A stretch of 23,813 nucleotides of DNA from JBBRHF01 sp038223055 (lineage in GTDB: Bacteria > Actinomycetota > Actinomycetes > JACCUZ01). The DNA is taken from the NCBI GenBank assembly GCA_038223055.1, contig JBBRHF010000051.1, forward strand, positions 1-23,813, in the 5' to 3' direction. The first letter of the stretch is position 1. Each line of letters starts with the position of its first letter. The notes beneath the pieces were generated by a model, which saw only the letters and a program-made list of their open reading frames with translations, did not search any database and was not told the DNA's origin. This document shows, in pieces, positions 14,297 to 21,744 of the stretch. The position numbers and the translations under genes are program-made.

Positions 14297-15367
14297 TCAC
14301 CGTTCGCCATCGCTCGGCTCCCCCCCGCCGCTCGGCTCCTCGGCGGCGGCGTGCTCCTCGGCCTCGTGCTCGGCGGTCGCCTGCATCTCGCGGCCGGACT
14401 GCCCTTGCCGGCGGCGCAACAGCGCCCACCGCCCCCGCGGCCCCCGGTCGCGACCCCCGACCTGGGCCGCCGCCACCTCGGTGCCGGCCTCGTCGGCGGC
14501 CTCGACGGCGGCGTGCGCGATGGGGCGCACGCCCTCTCCCCGGGCCAGGTCGGGTCGGTCGTTACCCTCGCCGACCGCAGGCACGCCGATGGCCGCGCAC
14601 ACGGAGGGCAGCAGGGCGGCCGCAGCCTTGCCGTAGCCCACGACCGAGGGGTGGAACCGGTCCGGCCCGAACATCTCGCTCGGCGACGCCGCGAACTCCG
14701 GCCCGAGAATGTCGCCCAGCGAGACCGTCCGACCGCCCGCCTCGACCACCACGATGGTCTGCGCCGCCGCGAGCTGGCGGCTCCAACGGCGGGCGATGTA
14801 GCGCAGCGGCTGCGGGACCGGCTCGACCGTGCCGAGATCGGGGCAGGTGCCCATGACGACCTCCGCGCCGGCGGCGCGCAGCCGTCGAACGGCCTGGTCC
14901 AGGGATCGTACGGCGGTGGACGGGCGCACCCGATGGGTCACGTCGTTAGCGCCGATCATGATCACGGCAACGTCGGGGTTGGCCTCGAGCGCGAGGGTGA
15001 CCTGGGCGTCGAGAGCGCTGCTCTGCGCCCCCACCTCGGCAACGCAGGTGAGGTGCACGGGGCGGCCGGCCCGCTCGACCAGGCCGGCGGCGAGCATCAC
15101 CGCCGGAGTCTCGTGCGGGTGCTCCACGCCGAACCCGCAGGCGCTGGAGTCGCCCAGCATCGCCAGCGAGATCGGCGGACCCAGCACGTTCGTGCCGTGC
15201 AGGCCGTCCGCTCGCGCCGGCTCGCCCTCGGGCTCGCCGATCGCTCGCCGGGCGATGCCGGCCTCGGCCCGCACGAGCCCCAGCGCCCCGGCGGTGAGCA
15301 GTCCCATGCCGCCACCGCCATAAGCCGCGGCCATCGCCAGCCGGCGGGCCCGGGACGCCCTGCTCAC
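14297..15367 (-). CDS. SGNH/GDSL-family hydrolase, membrane-anchored or exported
   Basis: The 356-residue protein has an N-terminal basic stretch (RASRARRL) and a hydrophobic segment at about 11-32, suggesting an uncleaved anchor or signal. SGNH blocks follow: 'AMLGDSSACGFG' (nucleophile Ser74), a Gly-containing block II 'VAEVGAQSSALD', 'IMIGANDVTHR' (block III Asn), and 'DRFHPSVVGYG' (block V Asp-His). The catalytic Ser/Asp/His set is therefore intact. The final ~100 residues are low-complexity, ending in an acidic Glu/Ala/Gly tail. The GTG start at 15367 is chosen because the frame upstream runs into the divergent promoter; GGGAAG lies just before it. It is probably an esterase or lipase acting at the cell surface; the substrate is unknown. 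Confidence 0.85.
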   Translation of the reverse strand: MSRASRARRLAMAAAYGGGGMGLLTAGALGLVRAEAGIARRAIGEPEGEPARADGLHGTNVLGPPISLAMLGDSSACGFGVEHPHETPAVMLAAGLVERAGRPVHLTCVAEVGAQSSALDAQVTLALEANPDVAVIMIGANDVTHRVRPSTAVRSLDQAVRRLRAAGAEVVMGTCPDLGTVEPVPQPLRYIARRWSRQLAAAQTIVVVEAGGRTVSLGDILGPEFAASPSEMFGPDRFHPSVVGYGKAAAALLPSVCAAIGVPAVGEGNDRPDLARGEGVRPIAHAAVEAADEAGTEVAAAQVGGRDRGPRGRWALLRRRQGQSGREMQATAEHEAEEHAAAEEPSGGGEPSDGER

Positions 15368-15420
15368 GTTGCGCGCTTCCCATGGGCGGTCACTGTCACC
15401 AGCAGAATCTACCGGACCTC

Positions 15421-15426
15421 TAGGCT
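15421..15426 (+). promoter_or_regulatory. -10 element of the cystathionine beta-synthase gene, leaderless
   Basis: TAGGCT lies exactly 7 bases before the ATG at 15434, so transcription probably starts at the start codon. There is no Shine-Dalgarno sequence. The 66-bp gap to the divergent SGNH gene holds both promoters. Confidence 0.45.
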
Positions 15427-15433
15427 GAGGCTC

Positions 15434-16828
15434 ATGAAGTACTTCGAGTCCATGGTCGACCTGATCGGCAACACGCCCCTCGTCAAGCTCTCGCAGGTCA
15501 CCGGGGACATCACCGCGACAGTGCTGGCAAAGGTGGAGTTCTTCAACCCCGGTGGCTCGGTCAAGGACCGCATCGCGGTTCGCATGATCGAGGCCGCAGA
15601 GGCCTCGGGCGAGCTCAAGCCCGGCGGCACCATCGTCGAGCCGACGTCCGGCAACACCGGCGTCGGACTTGCGATCGTTGCCCAGCGCCGCGGCTACCGG
15701 TGCGTGTTCGTCTGTCCGGACAAGGTCTCGACGGACAAGATCAACGTCCTCAAGGCCTACGGCGCTGAGGTCGTGGTCTGCCCGACGGCCGTGGCCCCGG
15801 AGCATCCCGACTCCTACTACAACGTCAGCGACCGGTTGGTCCGCGAGATCCCGGACGCCTGGAAGCCCGATCAGTACTCCAACCCGCACAACGCCCGGTC
15901 GCACTACGAGACGACGGGTCCCGAGCTCTGGGAGCAGACCGACGGGCGGATCACCCACTTCGTCGCGGGAGTCGGCACCGGCGGCACGATCAGCGGCACG
16001 GGACGCTTTCTCAAGGAGGCCTCGTCTGGGGCGGTGCGCATCATCGGTGCCGACCCCGAGGGCTCGGTCTACTCCGGCGGCTCGGGGCGGCCTTACCTCG
16101 TCGAGGGCGTGGGTGAGGACTTCTGGCCGGATGCCTACGACCGGACCGTGGCCGACGAGATCATCGCCGTGTCCGACCGCGACTCATTCGAGATGACCCG
16201 CCGACTCGCCCGCGAGGAGGGCCTGCTCGTCGGCGGGTCTTGCGGCATGGCGGTGGTCGCCGCGCTGCGGGTCGCCGAGCGCTGCGGTCCCGACGACGTG
16301 GTTGTCGTGCTGCTGCCCGACTCCGGCCGCGGCTACCTTTCCAAGATCTTCAACGACGAGTGGATGGCCGACTTCGGCTTCCTCGCCTCCCCGGGCGGCA
16401 CGACCGTGGGCGACGTTCTGCGCCGCAAGCAGGACGGCGGGATCCCCTCCTTCGTGCACGTGCACCCGGCCGAGACGGTGCGCGAGGCGATCAACATCCT
16501 CCGTGAGTACGGCGTGTCGCAGATGCCTGTCGTCAAGGCCGAGCCGCCGGTGATGGCGGCTGAGGTCGTGGGGTCGGTGGCCGAGAAAGACCTGCTGGAC
16601 GGACTGTTCACCGGACGCGCCCGGCTCGCGGACCGGCTCGACAAGCACATGGCCGGCCCGCTGCCAATGATCGGCGCCGGGGAAGCCGTCGACGAGGCCG
16701 TGACGGCGCTCGAGACGGCCGGTGCCGCTGTGGTGCTCGACGACGGCAAGCCGGTGGGCATCATCACTCGCCAGGACCTGCTCGGCTACCTGGTGACCCA
16801 CGCGCCCGCCGACGCCGCCCCTGCGTAG
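15434..16828 (+). CDS. cbs: Cystathionine beta-synthase with C-terminal CBS-domain pair
   Basis: The 464-residue PLP enzyme has Lys44 in 'NPGGSVKDR' forming the Schiff base, the substrate loop 'TSGNTG' (71-76), and the phosphate-binding 'GVGTGGTISGTG'. After the catalytic core (to about 315) come two CBS domains (about 340-455: 'VHVHPAETVREAINILREYGVSQMPV' and 'PLPMIGAGEAVDEAVTALETAGAAVV ... PVGIITRQDLLGYL'). The presence of CBS domains and the overall length separate it from plain cysteine synthases. It makes cystathionine from homocysteine and serine; the CBS pair may sense an adenosyl ligand. No N-terminal haem domain is present. Confidence 0.92.
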   Translation: MKYFESMVDLIGNTPLVKLSQVTGDITATVLAKVEFFNPGGSVKDRIAVRMIEAAEASGELKPGGTIVEPTSGNTGVGLAIVAQRRGYRCVFVCPDKVSTDKINVLKAYGAEVVVCPTAVAPEHPDSYYNVSDRLVREIPDAWKPDQYSNPHNARSHYETTGPELWEQTDGRITHFVAGVGTGGTISGTGRFLKEASSGAVRIIGADPEGSVYSGGSGRPYLVEGVGEDFWPDAYDRTVADEIIAVSDRDSFEMTRRLAREEGLLVGGSCGMAVVAALRVAERCGPDDVVVVLLPDSGRGYLSKIFNDEWMADFGFLASPGGTTVGDVLRRKQDGGIPSFVHVHPAETVREAINILREYGVSQMPVVKAEPPVMAAEVVGSVAEKDLLDGLFTGRARLADRLDKHMAGPLPMIGAGEAVDEAVTALETAGAAVVLDDGKPVGIITRQDLLGYLVTHAPADAAPA

Positions 16829-16916
16829 CCCGCACGCTCAGATGCTTCGGCGCTCACCCGATCCTCTTCGCACCCGACGACCGTGCACACAGAATGACCT
16901 TGTTCACCCAACACCC

Positions 16917-16945
16917 TTGCTCACACAACGTACTTTACGTATTGT
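16917..16945 (+). promoter_or_regulatory. Promoter of the tandem ATPase operon
   Basis: TTGCTC (16917-16922), a 17-bp spacer and TATTGT (16940-16945) precede ATG 16952 by 6 bases, giving a leaderless transcript. This AT-rich patch is unlike its surroundings. Confidence 0.6.
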
Positions 16946-16950
16946 TAAGT
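16928..16950. promoter_or_regulatory. Inverted repeats in the ATPase promoter (candidate operator)
   Basis: ACGTA-CTT-TACGT (16928-16940) is a perfect 5+3+5 inverted repeat between the -35 and -10. It overlaps ACTTTAC-GTATT-GTTAAGT (16932-16950), a 7+5+7 inverted repeat with one mismatch that covers the -10 and ends at the start codon. Either could bind a dimeric regulator, perhaps the winged-helix domain of the ATPase encoded next. Confidence 0.45.
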
Positions 16951-16951
16951 C

Positions 16952-17938
16952 ATGCGCCTGAGCGGTAGACCTCTGCTGGACATCGCGGTGGACGCGGCGT
17001 TGTTCCTCGACCCGGACACCGTGTTGCCCCGGTTGGGGCGGGCCGTGCGGGAAGACCTCAACGTGCTGCTCGTGGGAGCCCGGGGCGCGGGGAAGTCCTC
17101 GATCATTCGCCAGCTCGCCCTGGCCGCGAGGACGTCCGCGGTCGGGCTCGACGTCGTACTCCTCGATGCAGGGTCGGTCGGTTCCGTCGGCGGGCTATTG
17201 CGCGCCGTCACAGGGGCCATCGCGCCCGCCCCGAGGGCTCGCATCGGTCCCGTCGACGGCGAGTCATCGGTGCTCGACCTGCTCGACCTGCTCAAGCTGT
17301 GCCGGACCCAGGCCGAGGCACGCGAGGAGCGGTTCGTCGTGGTGGTGGACAACCTGGTGCCCGACCTGGCCCATCCCATGTTCGGTCAGTTGCGCGACGA
17401 TCTGTGGTCGCTGCCCTTCGGCTGGGTCGTCACCTGCGCCGACGCCGACGAGGCGGCGTTCCGGCGTCCGCCGGCGGACGCGTTCTTCGACACGGTGGTG
17501 CGGATCGAGGCGATCGCGCCGGACGTGCTGCGCGAGCTCGTACGTCGCCGGGCGAGCATCGAGGAGCTCCCCGACCCGGCGCTGGACCTTGTCGTCGAGC
17601 TCGCCCGGGGCAACCCTCGCGAGGCACTCGATGCCGCCCGGGTCCTCGCCCTGGACCCGGAGGCCGGCGACGGGATGGTCAAGGGTCGGGCCCGGCGGGC
17701 CGAGGTGCTGGGGCGCCTGGGTCGTCCGGCCGCGATGCTGCTCGACGAGCTCGTGGCCAGCGGTGGGGCGAGCGCCTCCGACGCGGGGCTGCTCCGCCGG
17801 CTGGGCTGGACTCGCTCGCGCGCCACCCAGGTCCTGCACCAGCTGGAGCGGGACGGTCTGGCCGAGGCGACCGACGTGCGCGACGGGCCGGGCCGGCCGC
17901 GCCGGGTCTACCGGCCGACGGGTCGGTTGAGTGGGTGA
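16952..17938 (+). CDS. AAA-type ATPase with C-terminal winged helix
   Basis: The 328-residue P-loop protein has Walker A GARGAGKSS (42-50), Walker B FVVVVDN (128-134), and an Orc/STAND-like 'ARGNPREAL' sensor-2 region near 218-226. The C-terminal ~70 residues read as a winged helix: 'LLDELVASGGASASDAGLLRRLG' then 'SRATQVLHQLERDGLAEATDVRDGPGRPRRVYRPT', with an Arg/Gly/Pro-rich wing. It is therefore an ATPase that probably binds DNA. No known family name is certain. It has a leaderless promoter with inverted repeats and overlaps the second ATPase by four bases (GTGA), implying matched amounts of the two. No hydrophobic span is present. Confidence 0.75.
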   Translation: MRLSGRPLLDIAVDAALFLDPDTVLPRLGRAVREDLNVLLVGARGAGKSSIIRQLALAARTSAVGLDVVLLDAGSVGSVGGLLRAVTGAIAPAPRARIGPVDGESSVLDLLDLLKLCRTQAEAREERFVVVVDNLVPDLAHPMFGQLRDDLWSLPFGWVVTCADADEAAFRRPPADAFFDTVVRIEAIAPDVLRELVRRRASIEELPDPALDLVVELARGNPREALDAARVLALDPEAGDGMVKGRARRAEVLGRLGRPAAMLLDELVASGGASASDAGLLRRLGWTRSRATQVLHQLERDGLAEATDVRDGPGRPRRVYRPTGRLSG

Positions 17939-18999
17939 GCGTCGAGGCCCTGCTGACCCTGCGTGACGCCCACGTCTTCGACCCCGCGCCGCGACACGAC
18001 GACCTCTACCTGCTGCACGTGCCGTTCGACGAGCTCACCGGCAGTGCGGGTTGCGAGAGCGCACTGGACGCCGCCCTGCGCCGCGGCGAGCGGGTCGCCC
18101 TCGTGGGGGGCAGCGGTGCCGGAAAGTCCAGCGTGATCTCCGCGGTGCTCAACCCGCTCGCCGAGGGGCTCGCCCCGCTGCCGGTGCCGGTGGCGATCGA
18201 GGACCCCCAGGTCGCGACCTCCCCTGTCGCCTTCGCGGGGCATCTCGTGCGCACCGTCGCGCGCTACGTCGAGCATGCGCACCCCGACTCGGCCGAGGAG
18301 GCCAGGGAGCGCGCCCGTCGCTCCAGTCCGCTGGTGCAGCAGCCCCGACGCGAGCGCGCCGGGCGCCTGTCGGTGGCACCCAGCTGGATGGGGGTGCGGG
18401 TGGAGCTCACGACCGAGCTGAGGTCGGTGAGCGAGCACGCCGCCATGGACCGGCCGGGTGCCCAGATTCTCGAGGAGGCACAAGCGATCCTGGCCGTCGT
18501 GGCGTCACACGGGCTGCAGCCCGTGGTCGTGCTCGACGACACCGACAAGTGGCTGCGGGTGCCGGGCCTGCCCGATCCCGCCGCCTACCTGGCCGGCTTC
18601 TTCAGTCAGGTGCCCCGGCTGCTTGCCGAGACCCTGGCGGTGTCCGCCGTGCTCGCCGTACATGACCAGTACCTTCGCCAGCCCGCCTACCGGGAGAGCG
18701 CGGGGTTCCTGGAGACCACGGTGCACGTGCCGCCGGTGCCCGACAGGGGCGGGCTGGCGCGGCTGCTCGCGCACCGCGCCGGGGGTTCGGTCGAGGGGTC
18801 CTTCGCCGAACTGGTCACCGATCGCGCGATTGACTCGCTGATGGCCCACTACCTGCGCGGGCGGACCCGCGACCTGCGCCGTCGGGTTCTCTACGTTGCG
18901 CACACGGCGCTCGCGCGCGCCTGCGACGAGGGCGCCGACCTCATCGCTTACCGGCATGTGGAGCTTGCCATCAGCGAGTGCGCGCCGGACGAGCCCTGA
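17935..18999 (+). CDS. Second P-loop ATPase, partner of the upstream one
   Basis: The 354-residue protein has Walker A GGSGAGKSS (58-66) and a hydrophobic Walker B PVVVLDDTD (196-204) with two consecutive Asp. A long helical insertion lies between them ('EARERARRSSPLVQQPRRERAG'). The C-terminal part ('SLMAHYLRGRTRDLRRRVLYVAHTAL') carries an arginine-rich lid. The arrangement resembles large AAA/STAND-like or KAP-like NTPases, but no clear family match is recognised. The GTG at 17935 overlaps the previous stop (GTGA), so the pair is translationally coupled and may form a heteromer. The frame is open upstream inside the first ATPase gene, but that is a shadow. Confidence 0.7.
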   Translation: MSVEALLTLRDAHVFDPAPRHDDLYLLHVPFDELTGSAGCESALDAALRRGERVALVGGSGAGKSSVISAVLNPLAEGLAPLPVPVAIEDPQVATSPVAFAGHLVRTVARYVEHAHPDSAEEARERARRSSPLVQQPRRERAGRLSVAPSWMGVRVELTTELRSVSEHAAMDRPGAQILEEAQAILAVVASHGLQPVVVLDDTDKWLRVPGLPDPAAYLAGFFSQVPRLLAETLAVSAVLAVHDQYLRQPAYRESAGFLETTVHVPPVPDRGGLARLLAHRAGGSVEGSFAELVTDRAIDSLMAHYLRGRTRDLRRRVLYVAHTALARACDEGADLIAYRHVELAISECAPDEP

Positions 19000-19028
19000 C
19001 CGGGTCGGCTGGCGTGACGGCCGGTCGC

Positions 19029-19034
19029 TAGAGT
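19029..19034 (+). promoter_or_regulatory. -10 element upstream of the DGGA-repeat gene
   Basis: TAGAGT within GCTAGAGTCC is the only good -10-like hexamer in the 143-bp gap after the second ATPase. It would give a ~100-nt leader before the repeat-protein gene. It suggests a transcription unit separate from the ATPases. Confidence 0.35.
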
Positions 19035-19039
19035 CCGCG

Positions 19040-19156
19040 ATGCCCCCGTTGCCGCGGAGATTCCTCCCGGTCAGTTCGGGTAGAACGGCCCCGACGGTCC
19101 GGCAGTCACCGGGCCGCACCATCCCCCCAACTGGAGGAAAACATGGCTCTCGATGA
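19040..19156 (+). CDS. Possible leaderless 38-aa leader ORF
   Basis: ATG 19040 lies 5 bases after TAGAGT, matching the leaderless pattern of other genes here. The peptide is basic and Pro-rich (MPPLPRRFLPVSSGR...). It ends at a TGA (19154-19156) just inside the repeat-protein gene, in a different frame. It could couple translation to that gene or be a chance ORF. Confidence 0.2.
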   Translation: MPPLPRRFLPVSSGRTAPTVRQSPGRTIPPTGGKHGSR

Positions 19157-19382
19157 TGACGACATGACGACTGCCCCCGCGGACGGCGGTGCTGGTGGCG
19201 ACGGCGGTGCCGATGGTGGCGCGGGTGCCGGTGCTGGTGGCGACGGCGGCGCCGATGGTGGCGCGGGTGCCGGTGCTGGTGGTGACGGCGGCGCCGATGG
19301 TGGCGCGGGTGCTGGTGGCGACGGCGGCGCTGATGGTGGCGCGGACGGCGGTGCCGACAGCGGCGCGGGGAGCAATCTCTGA
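19143..19382 (+). CDS. Small Asp/Gly/Ala repeat protein, candidate modification substrate
   Basis: The 79-residue protein starts with an acidic segment (MALDDDDMTTAPA) and continues as repeats of GGDGGADGGAGAGA (14 residues, 42 bp). There are two full copies, then shortened ones, and an ending in DGGADSGAGSNL. It contains no Lys, Arg, Cys or aromatic residues and is strongly acidic, so it should be disordered. It has a strong Shine-Dalgarno sequence (GGAGG, 19133-19137), which argues that it is really translated. It sits 26 bases before a cupin_4 oxygenase gene. I do not recognise the family. Its head-plus-repeat design fits a precursor or substrate of a modifying enzyme. Confidence 0.7.
   Translation: MALDDDDMTTAPADGGAGGDGGADGGAGAGAGGDGGADGGAGAGAGGDGGADGGAGAGGDGGADGGADGGADSGAGSNL
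19194..19361 (+). repeat. 42-bp coding tandem repeat (DGGA units)
   Basis: The unit GGTGGCGACGGCGG plus GCCGATGGTGGCGCGGGTGC recurs with few changes. Later copies lose one or two Gly-Ala pairs, so copy length changes only in multiples of three and the frame is kept. Confidence 0.8.
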
Positions 19383-19408
19383 GCCCGCCTGACCTCAGCC
19401 GGGGCCGG

Positions 19409-20821
19409 GTGATCGGGAGCGCCGAACACCCGGCCCTGAGTCGTTGCCTGAGCGTGCCGGTCGCGGAGTTCGCCGCCGGCTACTGGGGTCGCCGGCCGCT
19501 GCTGAGCAAGGCCGACTCGCTGCGCGTGCCGAAAGGCGACGCGGCCTCCGGTGTCCCCGCTTCGGGTGTCCCGGCGTCGACTGATCCTGCTTCGCCGGTC
19601 CCGACTTCGACTGATCCGGCGTCGACTGATCCGGCGTCGACTGATCCGGCGTCGACGTACCAGGGCTTCGCTGACCTGCTCTCCCTGGACGCCGTGGACG
19701 AGCTGCTGTCCCGCCGCGGCCTGCGGACGCCGTTCATCCGGATGGCCAAGGGCGGCGTGGTCGTCGACCCGTCGCGCTACACGCGGTCGGGGGGCGCGGG
19801 AGCGTTGGTGCCGGACCAGGTTGCCGATGACCGTGTGCTCGAGCTGTTCGTCGACGGGCACACCATCGTGCTACAGGGGCTGCACCGCATCTGGCCGCCG
19901 TTGATCGAGTTTGCCGGCGCGCTGGCTACCGAGCTCGGGCACCCGGTCCAGGTCAACGCCTACGTCACGCCCAGCGGGTCACAGGGCTTCTCGGCCCACT
20001 ACGACGTCCATGACGTCTTCGTCCTCCAGGTCGCCGGCACGAAGCGGTGGCGGATCCACGAGCCGGTGCTCGTCGACCCGCTGCGCAACGAGCCGTGGGA
20101 GTCGCGCCGGGCGGCGGTCGCGTCGCGGGCCGCGGAGCCGCCCCTCATCGACGAGGTGCTTGCGCCTGGCGATGCCCTGTATCTGCCGCGCGGCTATCTG
20201 CACGCGGCCGAGGCGCTGGGCGAGGTGTCGGCCCACCTCACCGTCGGCGTGCACCCGGTGACCCGGCAGGCGATCGTGGAGGCCCTGGCCGGCCTGGTCC
20301 TCGAGGACCCGGTGCTGCGCACCTCGCTGGCGCTGGGTGTCGACGTGGCCAGTCCGGACGAGATCAGGGCCGACGTCACGGCAACGGTTGAAGCGGTCAC
20401 CGCCCGGCTCGCCTCGGTCGACCCCATGCACGTGGCCAGGGCGCTGGCCCGCCGGGTCTTGCCCAGCAACCGTCCCGCCCCCATCGCCCCGATCGCCCAG
20501 ACCGCCGCGCTGACCCGGATCGATGCCACTACCACGGTCGCGGCGCGCCGGCATCTGCGCCGCGCCCTCCGCCGCGACGGCGACGAGGTCGTCGTGAGCC
20601 TGGGCGACCGCACGCTCCGGTTGCCCGCGACGAGCGCGCGGGCCGTGGCCGTGCTCCTCGACGGCGCCTCGTGCCGCATCGATGCCCTGCCCGGTCTCGA
20701 CCTGGCCGACGCGGTCACGCTGGTGCGGCGGCTGGTTCGCGAGGGTGTGGTCGTGGTCGTGACCGGGCCTGTGCCCGAGGACTCCCGCCCATACGCCGCA
20801 CCGGCCGCCTCCGACGCGTGA
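19409..20821 (+). CDS. Cupin_4 (JmjC-type) Fe(II)/2-oxoglutarate protein hydroxylase
   Basis: The 470-residue protein belongs to the bacterial cupin_4 family, which includes the ribosomal arginine hydroxylase RoxA (YcfD). The N-terminal 'FAAGYWGRRPLLSK' is typical. The metal site is visible as H197-Y-D199 ('SAHYDVHDVFVLQVAGTKRW') and distal H265 ('LPRGYLHAAE'). Downstream is a dimerisation helix region and a C-terminal winged-helix-like domain (about 385-460), as in RoxA. Residues 46-80 are an added Ala-Ser-x-x-Pro repeat linker. GTG 19409 is chosen from the family start; no good Shine-Dalgarno sequence is seen. It overlaps the next gene by four bases (GTGA). The target could be a ribosomal protein, but the adjacent repeat protein is a tempting local substrate. 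Confidence 0.88.
   Translation: MIGSAEHPALSRCLSVPVAEFAAGYWGRRPLLSKADSLRVPKGDAASGVPASGVPASTDPASPVPTSTDPASTDPASTDPASTYQGFADLLSLDAVDELLSRRGLRTPFIRMAKGGVVVDPSRYTRSGGAGALVPDQVADDRVLELFVDGHTIVLQGLHRIWPPLIEFAGALATELGHPVQVNAYVTPSGSQGFSAHYDVHDVFVLQVAGTKRWRIHEPVLVDPLRNEPWESRRAAVASRAAEPPLIDEVLAPGDALYLPRGYLHAAEALGEVSAHLTVGVHPVTRQAIVEALAGLVLEDPVLRTSLALGVDVASPDEIRADVTATVEAVTARLASVDPMHVARALARRVLPSNRPAPIAPIAQTAALTRIDATTTVAARRHLRRALRRDGDEVVVSLGDRTLRLPATSARAVAVLLDGASCRIDALPGLDLADAVTLVRRLVREGVVVVVTGPVPEDSRPYAAPAASDA
19544..19648 (+). repeat. Seven 15-bp tandem repeats inside the oxygenase gene
   Basis: Seven codon-quintets encode ASGVP, ASGVP, ASTDP, ASPVP, TSTDP, ASTDP and ASTDP. The last copies are near-identical at DNA level (GCGTCGACTGATCCG). 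They fall between the family's N-terminal motif and the catalytic domain, so they form a flexible linker. Confidence 0.9.
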
Positions 20822-21744
20822 CCACACGTGGGCTGCGGTGCTCGTTCGCGGCCGAAATGCGCGGCGACCCGCTGACGGGGACGGCGGCGCCTGCGACCGG
20901 CCTGCTGCTCGTCGAGCAGCCCGGACCCTGGGGTCGCCTGGCACTGATCCAGTCCCGGCTCGACCCGGCGGTCGGGGCCGCGCTGAGCACCCGGGCGGTC
21001 GGCGAGGACCTGCGCGCGCTGCTGATCCGCCGCCCGGGGCGCCACCCGGCGCCCGGGCGCCGCCGCTGGGCGCTCGTCGACTGCACGCCCGGGCGGGAAT
21101 CGATGCGGTGGGGGACGTTCGGGGTGGACGCCGAGCTGCTCGACCTGCCGCTGGACGGCACCGCCGGCGCGCCTTCCGACGATCCCTGCTTCCTGGTCTG
21201 CACCCACGGCCGCCACGACGCGTGCTGCGCGATGAGAGGTCGCCCGGTCGCTTCGGCGCTCGCCGCCTGGCGACCCGACCAGGTGTGGGAGTGCTCCCAC
21301 GTGGGTGGTGACCGGTTCGCCGCCAACCTGCTCGCCCTGCCGCACGGTCTCTACTACGGCCGGGTCGACGAGGCCAATGTCGCGCAGGTCGCGGCCACCC
21401 ACGAGCGCGGCCAGGTCACGCCCGGCCTGCTGCGCGGTCGTACGACGTACGTGCCGGTCGAGCAGGCGGCTCAGCAGCACGCACGGGCGCTGTTGGGGGA
21501 GTGGGGCATCAACGCGTTGGCCCCGGTCGCGCTGGCCATCGCCGGGCGGGGCACGTGGCGGGTCCGCCTGGCGCACCGCCCGCACGACCTGGTCGTCACC
21601 GTGCGGTCGGTGCCTGCCGGGCCGGCCGCCCTGCTGACCTGCGCGGCAACGCACCTGGCGCACCCGCCGGCCTTCGTCATCGACGCCGTTCACCCCCGCC
21701 CCCCCACCCGCCCCCGCCCCCCCACCCGCCCCCCACCCGCGTAA
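20818..21744 (+). CDS. Sucrase/ferredoxin-like [2Fe-2S] protein
   Basis: The 308-residue protein matches the sucrase/ferredoxin-like family. It starts with 'RCSFAAEMRGDPLTGTAAPA ... LLLVEQPGPWG', has a central cysteine cluster 'CFLVCTHGRHDACCAMRGRPVA', and 'VWECSHVGGDRFAANLLALPHGLYYGRV'. Family members have a thioredoxin-like ferredoxin fold and bind a 2Fe-2S cluster through such cysteines. The GTG start overlaps the oxygenase stop (GTGA), indicating co-translation. That makes an electron-transfer or iron-reducing role for the oxygenase plausible but unproven. The last ~20 residues are a Pro/Arg/Thr repeat tail (PRPPTRPRPPTRPPPA) from C-rich DNA. Confidence 0.85.
   Translation: MTTRGLRCSFAAEMRGDPLTGTAAPATGLLLVEQPGPWGRLALIQSRLDPAVGAALSTRAVGEDLRALLIRRPGRHPAPGRRRWALVDCTPGRESMRWGTFGVDAELLDLPLDGTAGAPSDDPCFLVCTHGRHDACCAMRGRPVASALAAWRPDQVWECSHVGGDRFAANLLALPHGLYYGRVDEANVAQVAATHERGQVTPGLLRGRTTYVPVEQAAQQHARALLGEWGINALAPVALAIAGRGTWRVRLAHRPHDLVVTVRSVPAGPAALLTCAATHLAHPPAFVIDAVHPRPPTRPRPPTRPPPA
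21695..21741 (+). repeat. C-rich repeat encoding a PPTR tail
   Basis: Repeats of CCCCCCCACCCGC encode the end of the sucrase/ferredoxin-like protein and stop just before the terminator stem. It reads as a recent boundary expansion. Confidence 0.65.

Noticed and set aside
13145..15433. Plus-strand open frame running into cystathionine beta-synthase, suggesting a 1227-aa protein
   Set aside because: The extra N-terminal part is antisense to the thiolase and SGNH genes, and the enzyme family starts at MKYFESMVDL.
19189..19392. Alternative-frame 67-codon ORF inside the DGGA gene
   Set aside because: It is a by-product of the repeat; the frame with the strong Shine-Dalgarno sequence and acidic head is preferred.
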